DNA of 64,000 nt from Metabacillus litoralis (GCF_007994985.1 NZ_VOQF01000001.1:248001-312000), one strand, 5' to 3'. Counted from the first letter of the stretch, positions 35,423-44,889 are shown. The notes: generated from the letters alone by a model not told the origin. Made by a program: numbers and translations.

Positions 35423-36238
35423 TTAAACCATGAACTTTGTGAACCACGCTATATATCTTGCTCCCCATAAAAACAACAATTGAGCAAGTAATGTTCCTAA
35501 CAACCTCGAAGTGACCATCATAATAGACATACTTTTTAGCTTATTGTAACTTCCCCTTTTATTTACAACATCATCTGCTATAACAGAAATTTTCGGATCA
35601 ATAAAGACCACCAAAAGTATTGTGGCTATGCCATTTATTAAGCCTGATGCCATAATGGCCGTTGATGCTCTATCAGGTGCTAATAATGAAGCATATAGTG
35701 CTGATAAAACTCCGATTGTATAGATTGCGGTTATAAGCATATTTATACAAAACAAACTAACTGGAATATCCTTAGCCTTTGTATCACGCAAATATGAAAA
35801 CTTAGGTAAACTAAAATGTGTTATGCTACGCTTTATGTATTGAAAAGAGAATAACCTTTTCATTAAAAAGGGAACAGAGCCTTTTTCCTCAGATAAATGA
35901 ATAATTGCCCGAGAAAATAGAGCGATAAAGGTAGGAAACAAAATGGTACCAAAAACTGTTCCGATTGTTGATGCACCAATAAGAATTCGATATTGTGTTT
36001 CTACAAACTCCAAGGCATTTTCTGATGGAGCAGTATCAATTAAACTACCAGTAAAAGGCTGCTGCATCATATTTGCTAGCCTTGACACAATAACCATTAT
36101 ATTAAATAAAGATAAAGCAGACGCAATCATTTTCACTCTCGCACCTGATAGCCTCACCGCATAGGCAAGTGTTTCGATCGAATGAATGATAAAAATAAAT
36201 AATCCTATAAATAATAATTTTTCAGTTAAAAACTCCAC
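35423..36238 (-). CDS. amj: lipid II flippase Amj
   Basis: 271 residues and about six or seven membrane helices. The sequence 'LFIFIIHSIETLAYAVRLSGARVKMIASALSLFNIMVIVSRLANMMQQPF' is diagnostic of Amj (YdaH of B. subtilis), the alternative lipid II flippase that backs up MurJ under envelope stress. The C-terminal 'FIDPKISVIADDVVNKRGSY' and 'MVTSRLLGTLLAQLLF' also fit. No sigma-M-type promoter was recognised upstream. Monocistronic. Confidence 0.93.
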   Translation of the reverse strand: MEFLTEKLLFIGLFIFIIHSIETLAYAVRLSGARVKMIASALSLFNIMVIVSRLANMMQQPFTGSLIDTAPSENALEFVETQYRILIGASTIGTVFGTILFPTFIALFSRAIIHLSEEKGSVPFLMKRLFSFQYIKRSITHFSLPKFSYLRDTKAKDIPVSLFCINMLITAIYTIGVLSALYASLLAPDRASTAIMASGLINGIATILLVVFIDPKISVIADDVVNKRGSYNKLKSMSIMMVTSRLLGTLLAQLLFLWGARYIAWFTKFMV

Positions 36239-36351
36239 TAGGTATCCTTCTTTTCCTCGTGTATTTATTACCCTTATTTTACCATAATTTCTCTTCTTGT
36301 TCTTAAATCTAATTAATTGAGCTGTATTACATGATATCTAGTAATTATCTA

Positions 36352-36774
36352 TTATAAAGAAATTTTATAATAAATGATCTCCGGATCTCCTTCATCTAAA
36401 TTTTCAATTTTGCCACTTTGAATAAACCCATTTTTTATAAATACTTTTTGCATTTTAACATTCGATTGATTAGTAGAAGAAAATACTTTCTTTGTTGGTG
36501 AATGGGATACCATATACTCAATCATTGAGCTAGCATATCCCTTCAGTCTTTTATTTGGCAAAACTATGATTAACGAAATAAAAGAACATCCAAAGAAGCT
36601 AGTGTCATATAATAAAAATCCAACTATTTGTTCCTCTTCTTTTACAACTATACATGTTTCTGCTTCGATAGCGTCTTTAATATAATCTCGTCTTCTATCA
36701 TCTCCAATAACCGCTCTGTCTATATTTACTAACTTTTCTAAATCGTCTATTTGAGCTTTAGTTACATTCTTCAA
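36352..36774 (-). CDS. GNAT-family N-acetyltransferase
   Basis: 140 residues from TTG 36774 (GGGAG upstream). 'FISLIIVLPNKRLKGYASSMIEYM' is the acetyl-CoA site and 'TNQSNVKMQKVFIKNGFIQSG' the C-terminal motif. The closest pattern is Bacillus YobR/ElaA-like small GNATs. Substrate unknown. Confidence 0.82.
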   Translation of the reverse strand: MKNVTKAQIDDLEKLVNIDRAVIGDDRRRDYIKDAIEAETCIVVKEEEQIVGFLLYDTSFFGCSFISLIIVLPNKRLKGYASSMIEYMVSHSPTKKVFSSTNQSNVKMQKVFIKNGFIQSGKIENLDEGDPEIIYYKISL

Positions 36775-36989
36775 AGGTATGCTCCCTATTCATTATTGAA
36801 TTTAAGTGATCTCTTGTTATGAAATCTTGTAATTTAAACTTATTCACTAGAAAATCTTGTTAAATAACCAGGAGAACTAACATTTCTGATAAAAAGGATC
36901 GCATCATAATGCTCTTGGGGATAAATGACCTTAGGAGATAATGTGACTTTTGAACCCTCAAACTTAGTTAATCGTAAAAATTTCCGGCA

Positions 36990-37355
36990 TCATTTTAAAA
37001 CTTCACACCAAAATGTGAAGTTTTTTAAAGAAACATCAATATTAAAATTGTGTAGGCTTTTTATAATTGTTAATGATTTTATTAACTCTCTAAAAATTTC
37101 CTCTGATGATTGATCTTTGCTTCTATGAATTTCTTCTCTTGCAAATAATATCAAATGCTTTTTTTCTACTCTATGTATTTTTCTGATATTAGTATGTAGA
37201 GTTAAATATATAAGAAAGTTTTTAATTGTAGTTAAATCTTGTTTTTTATCTAGTCGTTCTAATGAATCTAATAGCAGTATGTATTGTTTATATAATGATT
37301 TATAGCGTAAAGAATCTTTCGTAATAATATAAAGGTCATTATGGTGGAGAGCCAT
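36990..37355 (-). CDS. hypothetical helical protein (121 aa)
   Basis: AAAGGAG seven bases before ATG 37355, a strong start. All-helical, lysine/leucine-rich: 'MALHHNDLYIITKDSLRYKSLYKQYILLLDSLERLDKK' and 'REEIHRSKDQSSEEIFRELIKSL'. No family recognised. The last ten codons coincide with a terminator hairpin. Confidence 0.55.
   Translation of the reverse strand: MALHHNDLYIITKDSLRYKSLYKQYILLLDSLERLDKKQDLTTIKNFLIYLTLHTNIRKIHRVEKKHLILFAREEIHRSKDQSSEEIFRELIKSLTIIKSLHNFNIDVSLKNFTFWCEVLK
37001..37026. terminator. terminator hairpin overlapping the 3' end of a gene
   Basis: CTTCACA-CCAAAA-TGTGAAG followed by TTTTTT on the plus strand; on the minus strand TTTT follows. It lies inside the coding end of the 121-aa gene (codons for FTFWCEV). 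Confidence 0.6.
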
Positions 37356-37514
37356 GTCAATCTCCTTTCTTAATGTTTAATTATGATTTTTTATAAAAGT
37401 TGTTATAAACAAATATTTTAAATATTACTTTAATTAAAACATTACAATAAAGCAACACCTTTTTTGGAATAAATTAGCATCAAACTAAAATTCACACTAA
37501 ATGTCTACATAAAA

Positions 37515-37544
37515 ACAGGCACGACTAATAAATTCGTGCCTGTT
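37515..37544 (-). terminator. terminator of the germination operon
   Basis: AACAGGCACGA and TCGTGCCTGTT form an 11-base perfect stem with an eight-base loop, followed by TTTTATG on the minus strand. It lies about 100 bases after gerB. Confidence 0.8.
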
Positions 37545-37648
37545 CAAATATTGCTTCAAGTTTTAAATTTAATTTTCAATTTATAAAGGTTAAGTTAACT
37601 TCTCATCTCACCTAAACTTTTATTTTTACATAATAAAAAAACTATTAA

Positions 37649-38776
37649 TCATGTACTTTTGAGTTTCATCTTGTATTTAAAAGTACTTAGAACAATAAGA
37701 ATTACAGGAATACAAACTTGTAGTGGTATATGTAAATATAAAGGAACAATTTCTAGCCCTATACGTAGATGTTCTGTTAGCCCTTCAGCCATAAAAATTG
37801 AACTCGCAAGTAGCCCCGCACCTGTAATGACTAATAAATATATTCGTTTTTGTTTTTTTATTTTAAATATCTTTTCAAGACCGTACAAAGCACCAAAATA
37901 AAAAATAGTGGTCTTAAAATAGATACCGATTATAAGAATGCCTAGAGCAATGGGATCTAACCGTTGGATAAAATTAGCTATATTCACTTTTTCTATTGCA
38001 TCCATTAAAGGGAACTGTGCTGTGCCTCCTACTGTAGGTCCTAATATACTTAGAATAACTGTCATAGTTAGCATTAAAAGCGTTCCACTGAATATTAAAG
38101 AAGCTAAACCTACTTTAAAAACCTGATCCTGACGATTTAAAAATGGAAATATCATAGTAAAAACGATGATTTCTCCAAAGGGAAATGTTAATGTTAATGG
38201 AAAGGCTGCTTTTAAAACAGGTTCCCACCCTTTTTCTAAAACAGGAAGGAGATTTTCAACTTTCGGTAGTTGATCGATAAAAGCAAATATAAAGAAGAAT
38301 AACGCCAATAATAGTAAGATAATAGAAAATATACTCGCTGCTCTTGCAATGACTTCTAAACCCAAGTAATAGCTGTACATCACTAGTAAAACAATGACTA
38401 AATTGACGATTACTAAAGGCGTGTTATCAAGTGCAGTAGTGATGATTAAGTCACCAAAATCACGTAATACCCTTCCTGCTATATAAAGGAAATACAAACT
38501 ATAAAAAACGGCAACAACTTTCCCGATGTACTTACCTAATATATCTTCTAAGTATTCGGATAGTGTTTTATTTGCATTTTGTTTAAATAATAAGAAATAG
38601 ATAATAAAAAGAATGATTCCTCCTATTAATGCTAATAAGATTGCTAACCAAGCATCTTGCTTTGCACTAAATCCTAGACCTACAACAATAGAACTACCAA
38701 TTTCAAAAAGGAAAATTAGTATAAACAACTGCTTTGAGCTTATTTTATACGTATTTATGTAACATCCCTTCTTCAC
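37649..38776 (-). CDS. spore germination receptor B subunit (GerAB-type permease)
   Basis: About 370 residues, ten-helix APC-superfamily permease. 'KISSKQLFILIFLFEIGSSIVVGLGFSAKQDAW' and 'YLLFYLYIAGRVLRDFGDLI'-type sequence are diagnostic of GerB subunits, which bind germinants in the inner spore membrane. Last gene of the operon. The start is unclear: only GTG 38776 is a standard codon and it lacks a ribosome binding site. AAGGG faces ATA 38758 (INTYKISSKQL), where homologues begin. Confidence 0.9.
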   Translation of the reverse strand: MKKGCYINTYKISSKQLFILIFLFEIGSSIVVGLGFSAKQDAWLAILLALIGGIILFIIYFLLFKQNANKTLSEYLEDILGKYIGKVVAVFYSLYFLYIAGRVLRDFGDLIITTALDNTPLVIVNLVIVLLVMYSYYLGLEVIARAASIFSIILLLLALFFFIFAFIDQLPKVENLLPVLEKGWEPVLKAAFPLTLTFPFGEIIVFTMIFPFLNRQDQVFKVGLASLIFSGTLLMLTMTVILSILGPTVGGTAQFPLMDAIEKVNIANFIQRLDPIALGILIIGIYFKTTIFYFGALYGLEKIFKIKKQKRIYLLVITGAGLLASSIFMAEGLTEHLRIGLEIVPLYLHIPLQVCIPVILIVLSTFKYKMKLKST

Positions 38777-38818
38777 ATCGTTTTTGAAAAAAATTCATTT
38801 CACAAAAAAATATGCTAC

Positions 38819-39052
38819 CTAACTTAACCAAGTCATGACGACATCGCTTATTGGCTGATAAAAGAATATCAGTGCTTCTAAAGGGTTAGGTATATGTACG
38901 TTTAAGGTTTTAGCTATACTTAAACCTACTCCCAAAATCAATAGGATAGCGAACACCCATAGTTGTTTTTTCTCTTGCTTTCTAATAAGACTAGGTACTT
39001 CAGCCATTACTATTACTAATCCTACCGAAATAATGCCTATCATCATCCACAC
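38819..39052 (-). CDS. germination receptor D subunit (two-helix)
   Basis: 77 residues, GTG 39052, whose ribosome binding site AAAGGAG lies within the last codons of gerC. Two membrane helices ('IGIISVGLVIVMAEV' and 'LWVFAILLILGVGLSIA') with a basic loop (RKQEKKQ). Small D-subunit proteins of this form accompany many GerA-type receptors in Bacillus and modulate germination. The gerC/D/B position supports this. Confidence 0.82.
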   Translation of the reverse strand: MWMMIGIISVGLVIVMAEVPSLIRKQEKKQLWVFAILLILGVGLSIAKTLNVHIPNPLEALIFFYQPISDVVMTWLS

Positions 39053-39058
39053 AAAGCC

Positions 39059-40267
39059 TTACTCCTTTATTTCAGATGTTATAGAATTCCCGATCTTTCC
39101 TAATCGACGAATCTTTATATCTGCTTTCACATTGATTTCAAGGTCAGTAAAATGTTTATCATTCCAGTCACTTTTTAGTTTTTCCCAAGCTTCTGCATTA
39201 GCTCTATGAATAGCATCACCGAACCCAAATACATCTGTACTAAAATCTTCTTTTACATTATTAATAGTCTTTTCCACAAGATTAATCAAATCTTCTTCTA
39301 CTGATTTCTCTAATTCTTCAATTGTTTTTTGTTTTGTTAAATCAATGTCACATTGTACTTCCCCAACATTTCCTTCAGACTTTATATGGATTTCGATCTT
39401 GGGTGTACTATTTTCGACCTTTGCCGTCACTTCGGTTTTTGACTTTACAATCTCGAAATTAAATTTTCCTTCTTTTGGACAATTAACATCTGTTACTGTA
39501 TTTTTTACGTTATTCATAATAAAGTTATATCCTTTACTTTCATCTTGATCTAGCCAACCCAACATTTTATCACTTTTAAAAACAGCCAATCCTGAATATT
39601 TTAAGTAAGCTGTCGGCTTAATTATTTCTAAGTTTTTTTGTGTTTGACCAGCAGCAGGATCGCCTATAATCTCTATACCTGTTAATACAGGATTTTTCCC
39701 TTCAGTTACCAAATCCTGTATTAATTTATCTAACGTAATAGCAGCAGTAGGTGCCCATGTCTTTTCAGAAGTTTCAAGAGAGGATACCATATTATTTGCT
39801 GGTATTTTCTCAATTGATGTTAATATGGATAAAATATTTTCAGCGCTAGTATCTTTCGCGATAACAATATAAAAATCACTTCGATATTCATGATCTCTTG
39901 AAAACATATCTAACACTTCACCTATACCTTCTTTAGCTAGAGATTCTCCTATTACGAGAACACGTAGATGAGAATGGTATATTGGTCTTGGACTTTTTGT
40001 TGTTAACTCGCGCATTGCTTCAAAAACTGTATCTTCAGTTGCAGTAAATATTCTTACCGGTAAACCCGAGGCAGCACCGCTTGTCTTTGAAGCGATTTCA
40101 CCAGGTATGACAATTTGTGTAGAAATCTGATATTTCCCTTCATTATCCCTGTCTATTCCCTCGCCTACACTTATTGCAAGTTCGTTTAATTCACGACGAT
40201 TCCAGCAGCCTGAACTAAACAAAACTAAGATACTTATTATAACGAGTGTGATCGATTTTCTAGTCAT
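39059..40267 (-). CDS. germination receptor C subunit (Ger(x)C lipoprotein)
   Basis: 402 residues. Lipoprotein signal with lipobox SSGC at about residues 18-21, followed by WNRRELNELAISVGEGIDRD, the hallmark opening of Ger(x)C proteins. The C-terminal 'LKSDWNDKHFTDLEINVKADIKIRRLGKIGNS' is also typical. The lipid anchor holds it at the outer face of the inner spore membrane in the receptor complex. 20 bases downstream of gerA, GGTGGAG ribosome binding site. Confidence 0.94.
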   Translation of the reverse strand: MTRKSITLVIISILVLFSSGCWNRRELNELAISVGEGIDRDNEGKYQISTQIVIPGEIASKTSGAASGLPVRIFTATEDTVFEAMRELTTKSPRPIYHSHLRVLVIGESLAKEGIGEVLDMFSRDHEYRSDFYIVIAKDTSAENILSILTSIEKIPANNMVSSLETSEKTWAPTAAITLDKLIQDLVTEGKNPVLTGIEIIGDPAAGQTQKNLEIIKPTAYLKYSGLAVFKSDKMLGWLDQDESKGYNFIMNNVKNTVTDVNCPKEGKFNFEIVKSKTEVTAKVENSTPKIEIHIKSEGNVGEVQCDIDLTKQKTIEELEKSVEEDLINLVEKTINNVKEDFSTDVFGFGDAIHRANAEAWEKLKSDWNDKHFTDLEINVKADIKIRRLGKIGNSITSEIKE

Positions 40268-40287
40268 ATAGCAGACTCCACCTTTTT

Positions 40288-41871
40288 TTATTTATCTGGC
40301 GGTTTTGGAGAAGGACTTTGATTCCGCTTTACGTTTTGTTCACTAATCAAACGCGGGCGTGTTTTTAAGCCCCAATGTGGAAAACGCAATAGTGAATCCT
40401 TTTGATCTTGAAGAATAAATGGCCCGAAAGGACTCATATATGGAATCCCAAATGAACGCAAACTACATAAATGTAAAATTAGTGCAATAAAAGCTGCTGT
40501 AATCCCAAATAATCCAAAGGATGCAGCAAGTCCCATAAATAAAAATCGGAGCATTCTTATAGAAATACTCATATTGTGAGCTGGGATAACAAAACTAGCA
40601 ATGGCTGTTATCGCCACAACTATAATCATTGCAGCAGATATGAAACCTGCTTCAACAGCTGCAGTTCCAATAACTAACGTACCAACTATTGAAATCGCTT
40701 GACCAACTGACTTAGGCATTCTTATGCCACCTTCTCTCAAAATCTCAAAGGTTACTTCCATTAAGATCGCTTCCACAAAAGCAGGAAAAGGAACACCTTC
40801 CCTCTGTGAAGCTAAACTAATAAGAAGTGGAGTTGGTATCATTTCTTGATGGTAAGTAGTGATCGCGACAAAAAAAGATGGAGCTAATAAAGCAATGAAA
40901 AAGCATATGATTCGGAGAAATCGTATAAGTGTACTAAAATCCCACCGTTCGTAATGGTCTTCAGCAGCATGAAAGAACTCAATAAATAGTGAAGGAACTA
41001 AAAGGACAAAAGGTGTTCCATTTACTAAAATCGCTACACGACCTTCCAAAAGTCCTGCTGAAACAACATCAGGTCTTTCGGTATTATACATCGTAGGAAA
41101 TGGAGAAAATGTTTTATCTTGAATAGATTCTTCAATATAATTACTTTCCAAGATCCCATCAATTTTTATTTGACTAAGGCGTTCTCTTACTTCTTTTAAG
41201 ACCTTTTCATTAACAATCCCATTAATATACATAATTGATACAGGTGTTTGTGTAACTCTTCCAATTTTTTTTGTTTCTATCCAAAGATCTGGACTATTGA
41301 TTTTACGACGAATCAATGCGGTATTCGTTCGTAATGTTTCCGTAAAGCCTTCCTTAGGTCCTCTTACGACAGATTCTTGAGTAGGTTCTGTGACGCTTCT
41401 ATCATTCCCACCACTTATCCCTATAGTGAGCCCCTTGGTAACTCCGTCGATCAGGATAATAACATGTCCGGAAAATAAAGACGAATACAAGTTCTCATAA
41501 TCCTCTAGATCTTTAATACTCCCTACTGCAACAGCTGAATCTTTAATAGAACCTAACAGATCACTCTTAGATGTATGGAGTGCATCATTGTGAAAATCAA
41601 ACATTAAAGTTTCTATTATAAATTCATTTATTTGTTGGGTATCAACAAGACCATCAATATATATTATTCCAGATGATATATTTCCTTCTTGCCCTACTTT
41701 TACCTTTCTGATGATCACATCATCACTTTCACCTAGCGCTTCATTAATTAACTCTATATTTTTTTCTAAAGAAGAATACAGTGAATTTTTTATGGTTTCT
41801 TCCTTATTATCTGTAACCAATGATTTATAATCTTTTTCTGCCTTTTTAAAAAAACTTTTAAAAAGTTGCAT
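40288..41871 (-). CDS. germination receptor A subunit (GerA family)
   Basis: 527 residues from ATG 41871 (AAGGTGAG). Hydrophilic N-terminal domain (about 1-290) with 'LINEALGESDDVIIRK' and 'VVRGPKEGFTETLRTNTALIRRKI', then a C-terminal membrane domain of about five helices with 'FPAFVEAILMEVTFEILREGGIRMPKSVGQAISIVGTLVIGTAAVEAGF', the GerA signature. The proline-rich tail (SPSPKPPDK) ends it. First gene of the gerA-gerC-gerD-gerB order. Confidence 0.95.
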   Translation of the reverse strand: MQLFKSFFKKAEKDYKSLVTDNKEETIKNSLYSSLEKNIELINEALGESDDVIIRKVKVGQEGNISSGIIYIDGLVDTQQINEFIIETLMFDFHNDALHTSKSDLLGSIKDSAVAVGSIKDLEDYENLYSSLFSGHVIILIDGVTKGLTIGISGGNDRSVTEPTQESVVRGPKEGFTETLRTNTALIRRKINSPDLWIETKKIGRVTQTPVSIMYINGIVNEKVLKEVRERLSQIKIDGILESNYIEESIQDKTFSPFPTMYNTERPDVVSAGLLEGRVAILVNGTPFVLLVPSLFIEFFHAAEDHYERWDFSTLIRFLRIICFFIALLAPSFFVAITTYHQEMIPTPLLISLASQREGVPFPAFVEAILMEVTFEILREGGIRMPKSVGQAISIVGTLVIGTAAVEAGFISAAMIIVVAITAIASFVIPAHNMSISIRMLRFLFMGLAASFGLFGITAAFIALILHLCSLRSFGIPYMSPFGPFILQDQKDSLLRFPHWGLKTRPRLISEQNVKRNQSPSPKPPDK

Positions 41872-42012
41872 CAACTCTCACCTTACTCTTTCATCTAAAA
41901 GACCAATATTTGCTATATATAATTTTATTGTTTGTTTTAATAACAAGATTATTCTTACTAACTACATTTAAATAGAATTTCAAGAAATTAATACATGCTC
42001 AGACCTAATTAA

Positions 42013-42042
42013 GAATTAAAGTATACGTTTGGGGTAATGATA
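42013..42042 (+). promoter_or_regulatory. possible sigma-G-type promoter of the divergent gerB
   Basis: GAATT, 18 bases, then AATGATA. This fits the sigma-G pattern (GHATR-N18-CATNHTA) at most positions, 58 bases before ATG 42100. The match is imperfect at the last base of the -35 and first base of the -10. Confidence 0.3.
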
Positions 42043-42099
42043 AATTTATTCATAGTTTCAGCAATAGATGGTATGGAAAATATCGTTAAGGAGAAAGTG

Positions 42100-43197
42100 A
42101 TGGATTATAGAAGGCAACAAATTAGTATTCACCAATTTACTGTATTACTTATTATTTATATTGTCGGAGATGCCATTTTAATCTTACCATCTATCATCGC
42201 AGCAGAAGCAAAAAAAGATGCATGGATAGCGGCTATTTTTAGTTTATTTATTGGAATGATTATTGTTTATTTCATATATGGTGTAAGTAAACTTTATCCT
42301 AATTTAACCATAATTGAATACAATAAAAAGGTGATGGGAAAGGTTATCGGAAGTTTGATTTCATTATTCTATTTATCTTATTCTTTTTTATATGCAGCGG
42401 TTGCTTTAAGAGAAGTTGGAGATTTTTTAACAACTGAAATATTACCCGACACACCTATTGAGGCTATACATATTTTATTTGCACTAATTGTCATTATGGC
42501 GACCCGACTTGGTTTGGAAAATATTGCACGATGTTTAGAAATTTTATATCCATATGTATTTCTGCTATTCTTCATTCTTGTAATATCTTTAATTCCTCAA
42601 ATCAATTTCGAAAATGTTCAGCCAGTTTTAGAAGATGGCTTTAAACCCGTTGCTCGTGCTTCGTTAACATTCATCACCTACCCTTTTGTTGAACTTGTTA
42701 TATTTATGATGTTTTTACCCTACATCAATGAAAAAGCTAGAATAAAGAAGTACTTTTTTGGGGGAGCTTTAATTGGAGGTCTTATTTTAGTTCTCTTTAC
42801 AACCTTAACGATACTTGTTCTCGGATATGAACAGACATCAAGATATATGTATCCTGGTTATTCATTAGCGAAGAAAATTAATGTTGGCGCTTTTTTTTCA
42901 AGAGTAGAAGTGATCCTTGCAGGTATTTGGTTTATTACGATATTCCTTAGAATTACGATTTATTTTTATTTTACCTGTCTTGGTTTAGCTCAAGTATTAA
43001 ATCTTAAAGATTACCGACCATTTGTATATCCGCTCGGAATGATTATGGTTGTCCTGTCGATTAGTATTTCACCAAACATCGTATACATAAGCGAGATGAG
43101 TTCAATCTGGCCTTTTTATGACTTAACTATTGGTGTGTTCTTGCCATTGTTATTGGTTTTAATAACTTTTATTAGGAAAAAGTCAAATAGTTTTTAA
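42100..43197 (+). CDS. second GerB-type germination permease (divergent)
   Basis: 365 residues from ATG 42100 (AAGGAG, six bases upstream). GerB-type permease: 'QISIHQFTVLLIIYIVGDAILILPSIIAAEAKKDAWIA', 'ALREVGDFLTTEILPDTPIEAI' and 'ISPNIVYISEMSSIWPFYDL', about ten membrane helices. Only distantly related to the gerB at 37649. It stands alone, divergent from the operon by about 230 bases, with no A or C partner of its own; it may be an alternative B subunit for this receptor. Confidence 0.9.
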   Translation: MDYRRQQISIHQFTVLLIIYIVGDAILILPSIIAAEAKKDAWIAAIFSLFIGMIIVYFIYGVSKLYPNLTIIEYNKKVMGKVIGSLISLFYLSYSFLYAAVALREVGDFLTTEILPDTPIEAIHILFALIVIMATRLGLENIARCLEILYPYVFLLFFILVISLIPQINFENVQPVLEDGFKPVARASLTFITYPFVELVIFMMFLPYINEKARIKKYFFGGALIGGLILVLFTTLTILVLGYEQTSRYMYPGYSLAKKINVGAFFSRVEVILAGIWFITIFLRITIYFYFTCLGLAQVLNLKDYRPFVYPLGMIMVVLSISISPNIVYISEMSSIWPFYDLTIGVFLPLLLVLITFIRKKSNSF

Positions 43198-43254
43198 CTT
43201 GTTTCTTAAGCTGTCAGAAATTCTTCAAATATACAAGGCTATTTTCGCAAACCT

Positions 43255-43382
43255 TGTTGCTTTTAAATATACGAGAAATCAGCACAGTATTAAGTCTAGT
43301 GGCATCTTTTCTTCATAAATAGTAGCTTTATATGCGAAAATACACTGTTTCTACTGTATATTTTGGTTACAAAGCAACAATC
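43255..43382. repeat. degenerate inverted-repeat element
   Basis: The TTGTTGCTTTTAAATATAC segment near 43255-43275 is mirrored by GTATATTTTGGTTACAAAGC and AACAA at 43357-43382. TGCGAAAATA-like words occur on both sides. No reading frame of note fills 43198-43523. This looks like a small non-autonomous repeat (MITE-like) or its remnant. Confidence 0.35.
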
Positions 43383-43523
43383 TTTCAGAAAAGAGCCATT
43401 TACAAACATTCTAAAAACTATCCAGCTAGTTATTGGTATTGTCAAACCGTTAATTGTTTTTAACGCTTTATCATCGATATTTAGTTTCTTTAAAAGTCTA
43501 TCGGTAATAAACTTTAAACAGAC

Positions 43524-43811
43524 TTATTTTTTCTTAATAGCTAATATAACAATAAAGTTAATCAAACAACCAAATATCAGTGAAAAAGAGAAATATACAC
43601 TTATAATTCCGACACTGAAACCACCGTCAATCACATTAAAGAAAGCAAGAAGTAATGGTAAGATAAAAACTAAAATAGCCAAAACAATAAGTATAATAGT
43701 TGGTAGAAACTTTTTTGAATATGAAATTTTCATTGTCCAGTATACGGATGCTACAATGATGATTAGTGGTAACAAAAATGAAATGAAGATATTTAAGATT
43801 GATGTATCCAA
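43524..43811 (-). CDS. membrane protein (95 aa)
   Basis: TTG 43811, nine bases after AGGGGGG. Three membrane helices: about residues 5-25, 34-57 and 67-91, ending AIKKK. Not recognised. Confidence 0.58.
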   Translation of the reverse strand: MDTSILNIFISFLLPLIIIVASVYWTMKISYSKKFLPTIILIVLAILVFILPLLLAFFNVIDGGFSVGIISVYFSFSLIFGCLINFIVILAIKKK

Positions 43812-43848
43812 GGAAAAATTCCCCCTTTTATTTCTAATTAGACACTAT

Positions 43849-44889
43849 TTATAAAATAAGTGACCTATATATCTCTCCTATAATCCCCTCCAATTGATGA
43901 ACTCCTAATTCTGAATTTGTCATAATAACGGCACCTCTACCTAAATATGGATTAGCAAACATCATACATTGGAACCCTACTCCCCAACCCAAAGAAGAAA
44001 TTTCTAATTTTTTATCTGATCCTTCTAGAAACACACCTAGTCCAGTCCAGCTTTTATTATTTTGAGCTGTGATTAACTCTTTTGCTAGACTCTCTGATAT
44101 ACCAATGTCACTTTTCCCTTTTAAAGCATTCATGAGTTCGAGTACTAGCTTAGCTAAATCTAAAGAAGTGGTCCATAATCCTGAAGCTGCCGGATAAGGA
44201 TAAATAGGATATTTCCCATCTACCACTTCACCCTTTTTGTTATGTCCACAAGAGAAGTTCTTTTTATTTATTTCTACTATTTTTGTTGTGTTTAAATAGC
44301 TGCTTTCCATTTTTAATGGAATGAAAATTAGCTCATTCACTACTAGATAAAAAGGTTTCTTTGTCACATCTTCAATTAGTTGCTGAATAATACAAAAACC
44401 AGCATCAGAGTAATGAAAATCGCTTTCCGGCTCATACCCTACGTCAATTCTAATCTTACAATAAGGTGTTTTTCCTGATAATAACTCAACCATTGAGGGT
44501 ATATCTTCATATGAATTCTTTTTAGAAAAACTTCCTTCAGGGTCCAAAATTCCAGATTGATGACTAAGTAAATTTCTTAACGTTACTTTTTTACTTTTTG
44601 TATATTCATTATCAACCACTTTCCAACCTACCAGTTTTTCATTTACATTTTCATCTAAATTGAGAAGTTCTTCCTCAACTAACTTAATTACTACTATTCC
44701 TGTTAAAAATTTGCTAATGGAACATGCACTAAAAATGGAATGTTCAGTGACTTTTTGATCACTTTCCACCTCTAATAATCCATAGCTTTCTGCACCTGTA
44801 ATTTGACTGTTTTCAATTGTAGCGATACTTAGACCGCTAACATTATAATGTTTCATTCGAGACTCAATATTGATATTTTTAATGTACAT
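43849..44889 (-). CDS. beta-lactamase-fold serine hydrolase
   Basis: 346 residues, RBS AGGGGAAG, ATG 44889. SxxK nucleophile in 'FSACSISKFLTGIVVIKLVEE', second motif 'FHYSDAGFCIIQQLIED' (YxD), 'NLLSHQSGI' and a C-terminal 'LGWGVGFQCMMFANPYLGRGAVIMTNSE'. A penicillin-binding-protein-like esterase/peptidase. No signal peptide, so it is cytoplasmic or exported by another way. A separate, disrupted relative lies at 25603-26726. Confidence 0.87.
   Translation of the reverse strand: MYIKNINIESRMKHYNVSGLSIATIENSQITGAESYGLLEVESDQKVTEHSIFSACSISKFLTGIVVIKLVEEELLNLDENVNEKLVGWKVVDNEYTKSKKVTLRNLLSHQSGILDPEGSFSKKNSYEDIPSMVELLSGKTPYCKIRIDVGYEPESDFHYSDAGFCIIQQLIEDVTKKPFYLVVNELIFIPLKMESSYLNTTKIVEINKKNFSCGHNKKGEVVDGKYPIYPYPAASGLWTTSLDLAKLVLELMNALKGKSDIGISESLAKELITAQNNKSWTGLGVFLEGSDKKLEISSLGWGVGFQCMMFANPYLGRGAVIMTNSELGVHQLEGIIGEIYRSLIL

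Noticed and set aside
41872-42099. Sigma-G promoter for the gerA operon
   Set aside because: GCATG-18-CTATTTA and GAATA-type candidates exist on the minus strand, but none matches the -10 well enough to claim.
43363-43854. 163-residue plus-strand frame
   Set aside because: Covers the opposite strand of the 95-aa membrane gene, composition follows the antisense of hydrophobic codons, no RBS.
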